Shown here in pieces: positions 43,582 to 52,787 of a stretch of DNA of 64,000 nt; position 1 is the stretch's first letter; the number at the start of each line of letters is the position of its first letter. The DNA is from Thalassolituus sp. UBA1087 (GTDB lineage Bacteria; Pseudomonadota; Gammaproteobacteria; Pseudomonadales; Oceanobacteraceae). A model generated the notes under the pieces. The model did no database searches and was not told the DNA's origin. It worked only from the letters and a program-made list of their open reading frames with translations. Where the stretch lies: positions 53,985 through 117,984 of the forward strand of contig DCCG01000040.1 in NCBI GenBank assembly GCA_002314145.1, given 5' to 3'. The translations under genes and the position numbers were made by a program.

Positions 43582-44778
43582 ATGACCACATTGGGAACCC
43601 CTTTTTCCCCGGTGGCGACCCGCGTCATGCTTTGTGGTGCCGGTGAGCTGGGCAAAGAAGTTGTGATTGAGCTGCAGCGTCTGGGCTGCGAAGTGATTGC
43701 CGTGGATCGCTACGAGCACGCGCCGGCAATGCAGGTGGCCGACCGCAGCCATGTTATCAGCATGCTGGACGGTGACGCATTACGGGGCGTGATCGAACAG
43801 GAGCAACCGCATCTGGTGGTGCCGGAAATCGAAGCCATCGCCACCGATACACTGGCAGCGCTGGAGCAGGAAGGGGTGAATATTATTCCCACCGCACGGG
43901 CCACTCAGCTGACCATGAACCGTGAAGGCATCCGGCGTCTGGCAGCCGAAACCCTTGGGGTGCCGACGTCCAGCTATCGCTTTGCCGATACCCGTGAAGC
44001 TTTTGATCAGGCGGTAGAAACCATTGGTCTGCCGTGTCTGGTGAAACCCATTATGAGCTCCTCCGGTAAAGGGCAGAGTTTCGTGCGTGATGCCAGCGAG
44101 CTGGACGCTGCCTGGCAGTATGCGCAGGAAGGCGGCCGCGCCGGAAAGGGCAAAGTGATCGTGGAAGGCTTTGTTGATTTTGATTTTGAAATTACCCTGC
44201 TGACCGTACGCCATAAAAATGCAGCGGGTGAGACGCAGACCAGTTTCTGTGCCCCCATTGGTCATCGTCAGGAAAACGGTGATTATCAGGAATCCTGGCA
44301 GCCACAGGCGATGTCCGAAGCGGCACTCAGCAAAGCACAGGATATCGCCCGTAAAGTCACCGCGGATCTGGGCGGACTCGGTCTGTTTGGCGTCGAGCTG
44401 TTTATCAAAGGCGATGATGTGATTTTCAGCGAAGTCTCGCCACGGCCCCATGATACCGGGCTGGTGACGCTGATTTCTCAGGACCTGTCAGAATTTGCCT
44501 TGCACGCCCGCGCTATTCTGGGGCTGCCGATTCCGGCTATCGAACAGTGTGGGCCTTCTGCTTCTTCTGTATTGCTGGTGGAAGGCGAATCCTCGGCTAT
44601 GCAGTTCGGCAATCTGCAGCAGGCACTGGCCGGGGTGAATACCCAGTTGCGTCTGTTTGGCAAACCTGAAGTGTCGGGCAAACGCCGTCTGGGGGTGGCC
44701 CTGGCCCGGGGTGAATCCACAGATGACGCCCGGGCACGGGCTAATCAGGTAATTTCTGCAATACAGGTGACTCTGTAA
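43582..44778 (+). CDS. purT: Formate-dependent phosphoribosylglycinamide formyltransferase
   Basis: A 398-residue ATP-grasp enzyme of purine synthesis that uses formate and ATP to formylate GAR. It starts with VATRVMLCGAGELGKEVVIE, the NAD-like pre-ATP-grasp fold, followed by the ATP-grasp core (LVKPIMSSSGKGQSFV, GKVIVEGFVDFDFEITLLTV) and the metal-site segment DVIFSEVSPRPHDTGLVTL. The length is typical. Its last 38 bases overlap the end of the convergent diguanylate cyclase gene. Confidence 0.96.
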   Translation: MTTLGTPFSPVATRVMLCGAGELGKEVVIELQRLGCEVIAVDRYEHAPAMQVADRSHVISMLDGDALRGVIEQEQPHLVVPEIEAIATDTLAALEQEGVNIIPTARATQLTMNREGIRRLAAETLGVPTSSYRFADTREAFDQAVETIGLPCLVKPIMSSSGKGQSFVRDASELDAAWQYAQEGGRAGKGKVIVEGFVDFDFEITLLTVRHKNAAGETQTSFCAPIGHRQENGDYQESWQPQAMSEAALSKAQDIARKVTADLGGLGLFGVELFIKGDDVIFSEVSPRPHDTGLVTLISQDLSEFALHARAILGLPIPAIEQCGPSASSVLLVEGESSAMQFGNLQQALAGVNTQLRLFGKPEVSGKRRLGVALARGESTDDARARANQVISAIQVTL

Positions 44779-46321
44779 ACGGCAGCTCGCGGGTGATCAT
44801 CTGCAGCATGCTGCAGTTGCGCCCCGCAGCTTTGGCTTCGTACAGAGCCGAATCGGCGGCTCTCACCCAGCTGTAGGAATCGACATTCTGCAGCCAGGGG
44901 CCGGAGTCCTTAATCCAGGCGATACCGTAACTGACCGTCAGTTGTTTACTGACCGGTGAAAACTCATGATGAATATCCAGCGCACGGATACTTTCATTGA
45001 TTTTATGGCGCAGTGACTCCAGCGCCCTGGCATCTTCCACCTCAATAATCAGCGCAAATTCTTCACCGCCGAAACGGGCGGCTATTTCATCACTGCGGCG
45101 TGCACAGCCGGCCAGCGCTTTGGCGGTCAGCTGCAGTGCCTTATCACCGGCCTGATGACCGTAGTGATCGTTGTAGTATTTGAAGTAATCAATATCCACC
45201 AGAATCAGGGCGATGGATTGCGGATGCCGCTGAATGCGGCGCCAGCATTTATCCAGAGCCGTATCGAATGCACGGCGGTTGTCGATATCGGTCAGCCGGT
45301 CTGTATTGGATATGTGCTGCAGTTTGATCTGCTGGCGCTTACTGGCGAACACCAGCTGGTTAAAAGCATTTTTCAGTTCGATCAGTTCTTTCACGTGAGG
45401 GCTTTTGCTGAAAACCAGCGGCCGCACCTGGCCGTTGCGGTTGTTGTGACGTAAAAATTTAAGGGCATGTTCAATAGGGTCAACGATGACTCGCAACAGC
45501 ATAATAAAAATAATGGCCGGGATGATACTGATCAGCAGAAATCCTACGAATATAGAAAAGTTAATGATATGGGGGCCATCGCCATTACTGTGCCGGATAT
45601 TTACGCACAGCGCCGGCAGGCCGCTGTTATCGAGAAAGCAGCCCGGGCGGTTGGCCATGATGTCACGCACAGGTACCAGCAGGTTGCTCATATCCGCCGC
45701 ATAAGGAGGCGGAATAAATGCTATATCCAGGCGCGAAATCTCTGCCAGCACGTGGATAAAAGCCTGGTCAATTTCGCGGATGAGGATCATCCAGCCATGA
45801 ATATCACGGCTGTCTTCTGTCAGACGAATAGCGGTTGAAGCCACCAGATGCGGGGCGTTTCTGATGAGCTGGATTTCACTGGTGGTTGCAGACGGCATAA
45901 AACCGGTTGACGACTGTTCGGCCCAGTCGCTGAGATACGCAGGGGAGTCAAAGAGCTGACCCTGATGATTGGATGCCATAAACAGCGGCTTGCCCCAGCG
46001 GTCAAGAATGATGGTCGCCGCCAGACTCTGGGTCGTAAAGGTACCGATACTGAAATTGTCGCTCAGATAATCCGGGTTTTGTGTCTGGGTGAAATCCACG
46101 CTCTGGTTCCAGATCGCGTAATCCTGGGACAGTGTGGTCAGCTGTTCGCGGCGCAGGGCAAAGGCCGACAGAAAGCCATGGATTTCATTCTGCTGAAACT
46201 GCAGCGCCCGGTCTTCTTCCTGAGGGTAGTACCAGAAGGCTCTCAGCATCAGCATGGCGAGAAACAGCAGCAGGGTGTAGCCGACTGAAACCAGGATGTA
46301 GAGCTGACGGATTGAGAACAT
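44741..46321 (-). CDS. Diguanylate cyclase with periplasmic CHASE4-like sensor
   Basis: About 526 residues from the ATG at 46321; a GTG eight codons upstream is an alternative. TM1 (about residues 5-27) and TM2 (about 255-278) enclose a periplasmic domain of about 220 residues with a LSQDYAIWNQSVDF segment typical of CHASE4. A HAMP-like linker leads to a GGDEF domain: DRLTDIDNRRAFD, VDIDYFKYYNDHYGHQAGD and the active-site RFGGEEFALII (GGEEF at about 418-422). It should make cyclic di-GMP. A clean RxxD inhibitory site is not present (the sequence before it is RRSDE). No effector gene is adjacent. Confidence 0.93.
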   Translation of the reverse strand: MFSIRQLYILVSVGYTLLLFLAMLMLRAFWYYPQEEDRALQFQQNEIHGFLSAFALRREQLTTLSQDYAIWNQSVDFTQTQNPDYLSDNFSIGTFTTQSLAATIILDRWGKPLFMASNHQGQLFDSPAYLSDWAEQSSTGFMPSATTSEIQLIRNAPHLVASTAIRLTEDSRDIHGWMILIREIDQAFIHVLAEISRLDIAFIPPPYAADMSNLLVPVRDIMANRPGCFLDNSGLPALCVNIRHSNGDGPHIINFSIFVGFLLISIIPAIIFIMLLRVIVDPIEHALKFLRHNNRNGQVRPLVFSKSPHVKELIELKNAFNQLVFASKRQQIKLQHISNTDRLTDIDNRRAFDTALDKCWRRIQRHPQSIALILVDIDYFKYYNDHYGHQAGDKALQLTAKALAGCARRSDEIAARFGGEEFALIIEVEDARALESLRHKINESIRALDIHHEFSPVSKQLTVSYGIAWIKDSGPWLQNVDSYSWVRAADSALYEAKAAGRNCSMLQMITRELPFTESPVLQKLPD

Positions 46322-46441
46322 GGTATGACCGGAACGATGAGACACAGGGTAAAGCTTTTTTAAGCATAGATGATATATCGCACTTACGGGCTGAGGATAA
46401 AAACGGGCCGGGATAAAAAACGCCGTTGCCGTCTTACTGTG

Positions 46442-46472
46442 TTGACCTGAGAGTAAGGCTCAGGTTTATTCT
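46442..46472 (+). promoter_or_regulatory. MerR-type promoter with 19-bp spacer and dyad operator
   Basis: -35 TTGACC (46442-46447) and -10 TATTCT (46467-46472) are separated by 19 bases, the over-long spacing that MerR activators correct. The operator ACCTGAG-N7-CTCAGGT (46445-46465) lies in the spacer. It precedes the merR-permease operon by about 30 bases, implying autoregulation. Confidence 0.85.
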
Positions 46473-46500
46473 GCCGTCATAACGAACGACGGGAGCTGAT

Positions 46501-46938
46501 ATGAAGGTGCATGAACTTGCCCGTTCGGAGCAGGTCAGCGCGGCCACGATCCGCCATTATGTGCGGGTAGGCCTGCTGCAGCCGCGCAAAGGCTCAAACG
46601 GTTATCATGTCTTTGCTGAACCTGAGCAGCGGCGTCTCAGGTTTATCCGCCAGGCGCGCGGGCTGGGTTTTACGCTGGAAGATATTCAGACCATATTGCA
46701 GGACGCCGAAAAGGGGCAGTCGCCCTGTCCCACGGTGCGGCAGCTGATTGAACCCAGATTACAGCAGGCGAGAGAAAAGCTGGAAGCCATGCAGGCACTG
46801 GTTGAACGCATGGAAAATGCCGTGGCCAGCTGGCAGGAACAGCCGGATTGTCAGCCCTGTGGTGATCATATTTGTCTTCTGATTGAAGGTTCTGACCATA
46901 CGGAGCAGAACCGTGGCGGAGATGCTTCTCATGAATAA
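46501..46938 (+). CDS. MerR-family metal-responsive regulator
   Basis: A 145-residue regulator with a winged helix-turn-helix (VHELARSEQVSAATIRHYVRVGLLQPRKGSNGYHVF) and a dimerisation coiled coil. Candidate metal ligands are Cys in SPCPTVRQL at the start of the long helix and the C-terminal cluster CQPCGDHICLL, the layout of ZntR/CadR-like sensors. The promoter upstream shows the 19-base spacer expected for the family. Its last codons overlap the start of the Cys-rich permease gene, so both respond to the same metal signal. Confidence 0.92.
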   Translation: MKVHELARSEQVSAATIRHYVRVGLLQPRKGSNGYHVFAEPEQRRLRFIRQARGLGFTLEDIQTILQDAEKGQSPCPTVRQLIEPRLQQAREKLEAMQALVERMENAVASWQEQPDCQPCGDHICLLIEGSDHTEQNRGGDASHE

Positions 46939-48250
46939 ACCCAATGGTGGCTGCTGTGGCAGTCAAACCTCAGCGGCCGAGGATACTGCCCCGGAACAAC
47001 AGCCGGAACAACAACCAGAACAACAACCGGCCACGGGCGGGGGCTGCGGTTGCAGTGCCACGCAGTCCGGTACCGTCAACGCCGCACAGGCTGTTACCGC
47101 CAATGCCGCGCAGGCCAGCACCGCGGCGGCTTCTTCCTGTTGTGGAACGCAGACACAGGTTGCCAGTAGCGGTGGTTGTTGCGGCAGTGAGTCGGTAGGC
47201 TCTGACGGCGGCTGTTGTGGCCCGGCGGATGGCAAAAAACGCATAGACTGGATTATGTGGACCTGTCTGCCACTGGTGATCGCCGGTTATCTGCTGGCGC
47301 TGGTCATGGGGCATGACTCAGAAAACCCGGCGCCCTGGCTGAATGTTATGGCCCATACCAGTTACGAAATGGTGAATGCCATGTGGTGGGGGGTGCTCAG
47401 CGCCGCATTTTTTGTCGGTATTCTTGGCCGTATCCCGCGTGAACTGGTGATGTCGGTACTGGGCCGGGGCGGCAGTAAGCGCGGTGTATTCCGTGCAACA
47501 CTGGCGGGCCTGATGCTGGATTTGTGTAACCACGGCATCCTGATGGTAGGTATGAAACTCTATGAACGGGGCGCCAGCATTGGTCAGGTGATGGCGTTTC
47601 TGATTGCCAGTCCATGGAACTCGCTCACCCTGACGCTGATTTTAATCGGTCTGATCGGTCTCAAGTGGACGCTGCTGTTTATCGTCTTCTCCATGCTGAT
47701 CGCCTGGCTCAGTGGCTGGATCTTTGACCGTCTGGTGGCGCGTGGTACCTTGCCGGCGAACCCGCATCAGGAAGGCTACAGTGAAGTGCCTCTGTGGCCG
47801 ACCCTGAAGCAGACCTGGGGCGATCATGACTGGTCACCGGCGGCGCTGCTGCGTATGTTCTGGCAAGGTCTTAAAGAATCGAAGATGGTACTGCGCTGGG
47901 TGGTGTTCGGGGTGGTCCTGGTCGCACTGATCCGCGCGTTTGTGCCGGCAGAGGACTTCGGCGTCTGGTTCGGCGCCAGTTTCGGCGGTCTGGTGATGAC
48001 GCTGATTGCGACAACCTTGATTGAAGTGTGCTCGGAAGGCTCCAGCCCAATCGCCGCTGATCTGTTTAACCGCGCCGGTGCGCCGGGCAACGCCTTTACG
48101 TTTTTAATGGCGGGCGCGGCCACAGACTACACCGAAATAATGTCATTGAAAGAAACCACCGGCAGCTGGAAAATTTCACTCTTTCTGCCGTTAGTGACTG
48201 TGCCTCAGGTGTTGATCATCGGCTGGATAATGAATCTTTACGGCGCCTGA
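46931..48250 (+). CDS. DUF318/UPF0718-type permease with Cys-pair-rich N-terminal tail
   Basis: About 439 residues from the ATG at 46931 (GGAG nine bases upstream), overlapping the merR gene. The first 100 residues hold five cysteine motifs (Cys8-9, Cys39-x-41, Cys70-71, Cys83-84, Cys95-96), separated by Ala/Gln/Thr-rich linkers and three PEQQ repeats. About eight membrane helices follow, with family motifs GLMLDLCNHGILMVGMKLYE and ASPWNSLTLTLILIGL near the middle and TLIEVCSEGSSPIAADL later. Relatives include ArsP-type metal(loid) permeases. The tail probably captures a soft metal for export. The substrate is not established. Confidence 0.85.
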   Translation: MNKPNGGCCGSQTSAAEDTAPEQQPEQQPEQQPATGGGCGCSATQSGTVNAAQAVTANAAQASTAAASSCCGTQTQVASSGGCCGSESVGSDGGCCGPADGKKRIDWIMWTCLPLVIAGYLLALVMGHDSENPAPWLNVMAHTSYEMVNAMWWGVLSAAFFVGILGRIPRELVMSVLGRGGSKRGVFRATLAGLMLDLCNHGILMVGMKLYERGASIGQVMAFLIASPWNSLTLTLILIGLIGLKWTLLFIVFSMLIAWLSGWIFDRLVARGTLPANPHQEGYSEVPLWPTLKQTWGDHDWSPAALLRMFWQGLKESKMVLRWVVFGVVLVALIRAFVPAEDFGVWFGASFGGLVMTLIATTLIEVCSEGSSPIAADLFNRAGAPGNAFTFLMAGAATDYTEIMSLKETTGSWKISLFLPLVTVPQVLIIGWIMNLYGA

Positions 48251-48345
48251 TACAGCGTCCTGATGTCATCTTTATGATGGCTGCCAATCAGGGTAATAAC
48301 ATGGTTAACCGGCCTGGCGCTCAGGCCCGCGCAAGGGAGAAAGTG

Positions 48346-48753
48346 ATGAACTACCCGCTGGAAGGCAGCTGTCAGTGTGGCAGCGTGAAACTGCGTTTAT
48401 TAGCGGCCCCGCAGATGGTGGTCGCCTGTCATTGCCGTGAGTGTCAGAAGCTGTCGACCAGTGCGTTCAGTCTGACGGCCATGGTGAAAACCACCGACAT
48501 TGAAATTCACGGCGAACTCAAAGACTGGCAGCGCACAGCCGAGAGCGGCAATATCAATGGCGCTAAATTCTGTCCGGGCTGTGGCAACCGTATTTATCAC
48601 TATAATCCGGCACAGCCGGACATGATCAAACTCAAACCAACGTATTTTTCCGACACCGGATTTATTCGCCCCACGGTCCATGTCTGGACCAGTGAAAAAC
48701 AGGATTGGGTACAGATTCCTGACGGCGTCAAAGTGGTGGAGAAACAGTTATGA
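48346..48753 (+). CDS. GFA-family (Mss4-like) zinc protein
   Basis: A 135-residue protein starting at the ATG at 48346 (GGAG six bases upstream). Zinc ligands appear as GSCQCGSVK, ACHCRECQKLS and KFCPGCGNRIY, the pattern of the glutathione-dependent formaldehyde-activating enzyme fold. Most members have unknown substrates and may handle small aldehydes or thiols. It is tightly linked to a second GFA gene (ATGA overlap), so the pair probably arose by duplication or works as a heteromer. Confidence 0.9.
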   Translation: MNYPLEGSCQCGSVKLRLLAAPQMVVACHCRECQKLSTSAFSLTAMVKTTDIEIHGELKDWQRTAESGNINGAKFCPGCGNRIYHYNPAQPDMIKLKPTYFSDTGFIRPTVHVWTSEKQDWVQIPDGVKVVEKQL

Positions 48754-49166
48754 ACCCGCTACCGCATCATAACTTAACGGGAGGCTGCCAGTGTGGCGCC
48801 ACCCGTTACCGGGTGCAGGGCACTCTGATCGACGCCAGTATCTGTCACTGCAGCATGTGCCGTAAAGCCAGTGGCGCGCCACTGACCGCCTGGGCAACCT
48901 ATCCACGTCAGGCGTTTGCCTATACTCACGGCAAGCCGGCGATTTTCCGTTCCAGCGATCTGGCCGAACGCGAATTCTGCCCCCATTGCGGTGCGCAGCT
49001 GGCGTTTCGTTTCAGCGCCGCACCAGACGATCTGGATGTCAGCATCTCAACGCTGGATGATCCTGACGCTGTGCAGCCACAGTTTCATATCTGGGTGAAA
49101 AATAAAGTGCCGTGGCTGGTCATCGGTGATGACCTGCCACAGTATGAGGAAAGTGAACCCGGCTGA
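48750..49166 (+). CDS. GFA-family (Mss4-like) zinc protein, second copy
   Basis: A 138-residue protein with GGCQCGATRYRVQG, ICHCSMCRKASGAPL and EFCPHCGAQLAFRF, the full set of GFA zinc-binding Cys. It has only moderate similarity to its neighbour, so the duplication, if that is the origin, is old. The start overlaps the upstream stop as ATGA. The substrate is unknown. Confidence 0.9.
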   Translation: MNPLPHHNLTGGCQCGATRYRVQGTLIDASICHCSMCRKASGAPLTAWATYPRQAFAYTHGKPAIFRSSDLAEREFCPHCGAQLAFRFSAAPDDLDVSISTLDDPDAVQPQFHIWVKNKVPWLVIGDDLPQYEESEPG

Positions 49167-49178
49167 CGCTCAGCGGCG

Positions 49179-49814
49179 TCAGTCGAAGTCGAGAATCAGC
49201 AGGCGGCCTTCAAAGCGTTTGGGTTCCAATGCATACCAGAACTCATGGGTGTAGGCGGCAGGCCAGGCTTTCTCACATTTTTCGCATAATTCATCGAATG
49301 TGGAACGCCCCGGGTCGGCAAGAATAATCTTCTTAACGCCGGCCCGTTTCGCCCGTTTAAAGAGTTTAAACAGGTCGTCTACCAGAGCATCCCAGAAGCA
49401 GATGTCAGCACCGATCACGACATCGAAATCTGCCAGTTGCTTACCTTTCATATCGCCAAAAGACGCCTGCAGAGGTTTGACTTTGCAGTCGTTGGCCGCG
49501 GCCATCACTTCCAGGTATGGAAAAACATTTTCATCCAGATCCAGCCCCGTGACTTTGGCTTTCTGTTGGCTGGCGCAATACACCGCCGCCGGCCCCCAGC
49601 CACAGCCCAGTTCGAGCACACGGCGGTTCTTTTTCAGGCGGTTTTCCTGCAGGTAATCCATGATCAGAAAACTGGATGACCAGGTTTTGTGGCCGTGGAT
49701 ATTGGGCTTGGCAATGCGTTTGAGTTTTCTTACAACAGGATTTTTGGCCGTCAGCATAAAGATGCCATAGGCCATTTGCAGGTGATCCTGTTCGAATACT
49801 TCCAGGCGGGGCAT
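49179..49814 (-). CDS. Class I SAM-dependent methyltransferase
   Basis: About 211 residues from the ATG at 49814, which has AGGA nine bases upstream. The open frame runs on to 49973 but without a ribosome site there, and the extra N-terminus looks non-coding. Motif I is VLELGCGWGPAAVYCA, followed by AKVTGLDLDENVFPYLEVMA and FDVVIGADICFWDALVDDLF, like methyltransferases of the ETFB/METTL group that modify protein lysines. The substrate is unknown. Confidence 0.85.
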   Translation of the reverse strand: MPRLEVFEQDHLQMAYGIFMLTAKNPVVRKLKRIAKPNIHGHKTWSSSFLIMDYLQENRLKKNRRVLELGCGWGPAAVYCASQQKAKVTGLDLDENVFPYLEVMAAANDCKVKPLQASFGDMKGKQLADFDVVIGADICFWDALVDDLFKLFKRAKRAGVKKIILADPGRSTFDELCEKCEKAWPAAYTHEFWYALEPKRFEGRLLILDFD

Positions 49815-50034
49815 AAGAAAAAATCCTGTGAAATCAGAAAGCTGCCAGTGTACCGGGTTTTTATGCGCCAGCAAGCGCCGGATCGCCTGCAACCGGCCAT
49901 GACGTCCGGTTGGCAACAGAATTTGCAATGTATAATATTGAATAGGTATTGTATAAGAAATATTGTCCGACATTTTATAAGTCGGTGATTTGCCCCAGGC
50001 ATCCGGCCGGGCGTTGTGAAGGAGGAGCTGCAGG

Positions 50035-50613
50035 ATGAAAACTTACCTGATCGGGATAGCCCTGATGATCGCAACGCTTGCCGTGGCGGGCTGTTCTTCC
50101 TCTGGTCCGGAACGGCAAGCCTGGCGCTCACCAGAACTGGACCCGCGGCAGTTCTTCAGCGGTCTGTTGTGTGCAGACGGCGTTGTTAAAGGCTTTTCCG
50201 GAGAACAGATACGGCAGTTTAATGCGCTGATCCGGGCTTCCTGGGACGCCAGTGGCACCGGAACGCTGGATGAAGTCTTCTATTTTTATGACGACAAAGA
50301 CCAGCCGGCGACCGAAGAAAAGCGGGTGTGGACATTAAAACCTGTGCCAGAAGGCTATCTGGCCAGTGCAACGGATGTCCCTGATGCTGCACTCATGCGC
50401 TATGCCGGCAATACCATTCACATGGCCTATACGCTGCGTTATGGCGAGCCGGGCGACACCATTGATCTGAGTATGGATGATCGTATGTATCAGGTAGCCG
50501 ATGGTGTGGTGGTGAATGAAACCCGGATGAAAAAATTCGGCGTGGAGGTCGGAAGGATATTGTTGGTGATGCGTAAAGTCAGTGATGAAAGCCAATGTGC
50601 TTTGCCTGAATAA
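50035..50613 (+). CDS. DUF3833 lipoprotein
   Basis: A 192-residue protein with a lipoprotein signal; lipobox AVAGC with Cys20. The mature part matches DUF3833: DPRQFFSGLLCADGVVKGF, then FYFYDDKDQPATEEKRVWTL, and IDLSMDDRMYQVADGVVVNE. It is probably anchored in the outer membrane; no function is assigned. GGAGGAG precedes the ATG. In other bacteria the gene often lies near lipid or chemotaxis-related genes; here no clear partner is seen. Confidence 0.88.
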   Translation: MKTYLIGIALMIATLAVAGCSSSGPERQAWRSPELDPRQFFSGLLCADGVVKGFSGEQIRQFNALIRASWDASGTGTLDEVFYFYDDKDQPATEEKRVWTLKPVPEGYLASATDVPDAALMRYAGNTIHMAYTLRYGEPGDTIDLSMDDRMYQVADGVVVNETRMKKFGVEVGRILLVMRKVSDESQCALPE

Positions 50614-51134
50614 AATTCTCCGCCCGGAATGAAACAGCCTTGCTGTTACGTATTCAGCTGACCGGCTGAAGCCGGCGGGTATACAGAGAGCTGCGGAGAG
50701 AGTTCTGGAGAGAGGCCTGGAGAGAGGCCTGGAGAGAGATCTGGTATGTAACCTGCCGTGTCTTACCTTTGTCAGTTTAAATTCTGTCTGTTTAGTCTCC
50801 CTGTATTCAAACGTCCTGTATTTAAACCTCTGTATTTCAATTCTGAGTTAATTAAACGATGGTGCCGTTAAGCAATACCCGCCCTGTACTTTATTCCTGA
50901 GCGGACCGGCTATCGGCGGTTGTGAAGATCCTGTCGGATAATCCGGCAGGATGCGAATAAGTCATGGTTTTATTTTATCAGAGGCAGGTTATTATCAGAC
51001 CGCGTTGGCTGGTAAAGGCGTCGGGTTAAAACGCTGGCCATAACGCTGGTTTGCTATTTGGTATTGCGGCAAACAGGCAGAAAAGCAGCCGCTTTGCTGT
51101 GCATACACTTCCCAAAGGAACAGGAGAACACCCT
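50614..51134. other. Long intergenic region before the DJ-1 gene
   Basis: About 520 bases without a convincing gene. It contains a short tandem repeat (50705-50740) and several near-repeats of the type CTGTATT(C/T)AAA at 50800-50840. A short frame running into the DJ-1 gene (from 51051) has no ribosome site. The region may hold a promoter or a small RNA, but I cannot identify one. Confidence 0.4.
50705..50740. repeat. Three 12-bp tandem repeats
   Basis: CTGGAGAGAGGC occurs twice in direct succession and is followed by the variant CTGGAGAGAGAT. It is purine-rich and non-coding. Confidence 0.85.
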
Positions 51135-51695
51135 ATGGTTAAAGCTCTGGTAGGCATTGCTGATGGCAGTGAAGATATTGAAGCCGTCAGTATTATCGAC
51201 ACCCTGCGTCGTGGCGGCGTCGAAGTTACGGTTGCCTCGGTTATGGACAGCCAACAAATTACCTGTGCCAATGGCACAAAAATCACGGCCGATGCCATGA
51301 TCAGCGATTGTGACGGCCAGCAATGGGACGCCGTTATCGCACCTGGCGGTATGCCCGGGGCAGAACACCTGTCGGACAATGCAGTATTTACCGGGCTGAT
51401 GAAAAAGCAGCTGGCTGATAATAAAGTCGCTGCAGCCATCTGTGCTTCACCGGCGGTGGTGATGGCGAAACACGGCATGCTGGACGGCAAAAAAGCAACC
51501 TGTTATCCGGGGTTTGAAGAACTGCTGCTGGAATCAGCCACTATGGCACTCACCGAAGCCGTGGTGGTGGATGAAAATATTGTCACCAGTCGTGGACCGG
51601 CGACCGCCGTGACTTTTGCGCTGGTACTGGTCGGCAAACTCTGTGGTCCGGAAAAATCCCGCGAAGTCGGACAAGGCATGCTGGCGACTGCCTGA
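51135..51695 (+). CDS. DJ-1/PfpI family protein (YajL-like)
   Basis: A 186-residue protein. The start at 51135 is set by AGGAG eight bases upstream. The conserved Glu near residue 16 (DGSEDIEAVSIIDTLRR) and the nucleophile-elbow Cys103 (AAICASPAVV) are present, as in YajL/DJ-1. Relatives act as redox-sensing chaperones or deglycases for glyoxal-damaged protein and nucleotides. It appears monocistronic. Confidence 0.93.
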   Translation: MVKALVGIADGSEDIEAVSIIDTLRRGGVEVTVASVMDSQQITCANGTKITADAMISDCDGQQWDAVIAPGGMPGAEHLSDNAVFTGLMKKQLADNKVAAAICASPAVVMAKHGMLDGKKATCYPGFEELLLESATMALTEAVVVDENIVTSRGPATAVTFALVLVGKLCGPEKSREVGQGMLATA

Positions 51696-51791
51696 CTCAG
51701 AGTCTGCGTTTTTCCATTCACAAGCTGCTGTCCAAAAGCTGCCGCTGAAGAGGGCAGTTTGTGGATGGCAGTTTGTGAATAGTGCCTGGCG

Positions 51792-52670
51792 TTAGTCTTT
51801 ATCGCTGACAGCCGTCTCCCGGCCGTATTTTTCCAGCACCCAGTCCGGGTGTTTATAGATAATTCTCAGATCTTTATAGCGCCACACATCCCGGAACATG
51901 GCAATCCAGTCATGCACCTGCAGGTCCCAGGCGTTGTAAGGGCGTGACGGCATACGGGTGACGCCATATTTTATGACGCCGGCGTCACCTTCGTCGCGGA
52001 AGGTGCCGAAGATATAATCCCAGACAATCAGAATACCGCCGAAATTACGGTCAATCTGATCCGGATTGCTGCCATGATGCACACGGTGATGGCTGGGGGT
52101 ATTGAAGATTTTTTCCAGCCAGCCCAGGCGACCGACCTGTTCGGTATGCAGAAAAAACTGATAAACGAGATTGGCTTCAATCGCAATCAGCACCCAGTCC
52201 TTATCAAAGCCAATCAGGGCGGCGGGAATCCACCAGAAAAACCAGGCACCGGACAGGGCAAAGGTAAAGTTCTGGCGCAGCGCGGTGGAGAAGTTCATAT
52301 GCTCAGAGGAATGGTGAGTTACGTGTACATTCCAGAACCAGCGCACTTTATGCATCAGCACATGATTAATAAAAAAACAGAAATCAATAAAGATTACCAG
52401 TAACAGTACACTCCACACTGACAGCGCCGGGTCCCATTGCAGTCCGCGGGCGTAGACCCACTGATAGAAGGCCTGAATAAACAGAGCGATGGCAATGCCA
52501 TCGACAACCTTATAGGAGGCACCGATGGTGAGGTTGGCGATGGTTTCTTTGAGATAATAAATCTGACCACGGCGCCGGTACTGGGCATACAGATGCTCAG
52601 CCACCATCACCAGAGAAAAGACCACACCGAAGGCGGCAATAAACATGAGTGCATGAATAACATCCTGCAT
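51792..52670 (-). CDS. Sterol desaturase-family membrane hydroxylase
   Basis: About 292 residues from the ATG at 52670, five bases after GAGG; an earlier ATG at 52736 has no ribosome site. The four-helix membrane di-iron fold is shown by three His clusters: HVLMH, HVTHHSS and HHRVHH. Such enzymes hydroxylate or desaturate sterols, fatty acids or related lipids. The family call is firm, the substrate unknown. It is divergent from an AraC-family regulator that may control it. Confidence 0.9.
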   Translation of the reverse strand: MQDVIHALMFIAAFGVVFSLVMVAEHLYAQYRRRGQIYYLKETIANLTIGASYKVVDGIAIALFIQAFYQWVYARGLQWDPALSVWSVLLLVIFIDFCFFINHVLMHKVRWFWNVHVTHHSSEHMNFSTALRQNFTFALSGAWFFWWIPAALIGFDKDWVLIAIEANLVYQFFLHTEQVGRLGWLEKIFNTPSHHRVHHGSNPDQIDRNFGGILIVWDYIFGTFRDEGDAGVIKYGVTRMPSRPYNAWDLQVHDWIAMFRDVWRYKDLRIIYKHPDWVLEKYGRETAVSDKD

Positions 52671-52787
52671 GAGGACCTCATTATTGTTGTTATTTTCCTC
52701 CAGAGTAGCCGTTTGCTCCCTCTGCGGGATTGACATTTAGTGACAGGGTTTTGACAATCCCTGCCATTGTGATGTGAGAAACCATTG

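Noticed and set aside
49815..49973. N-terminal extension of the methyltransferase frame
   Set aside because: The ATG at 49973 has no ribosome site, and the extra segment lacks family similarity; AGGA supports the start at 49814.
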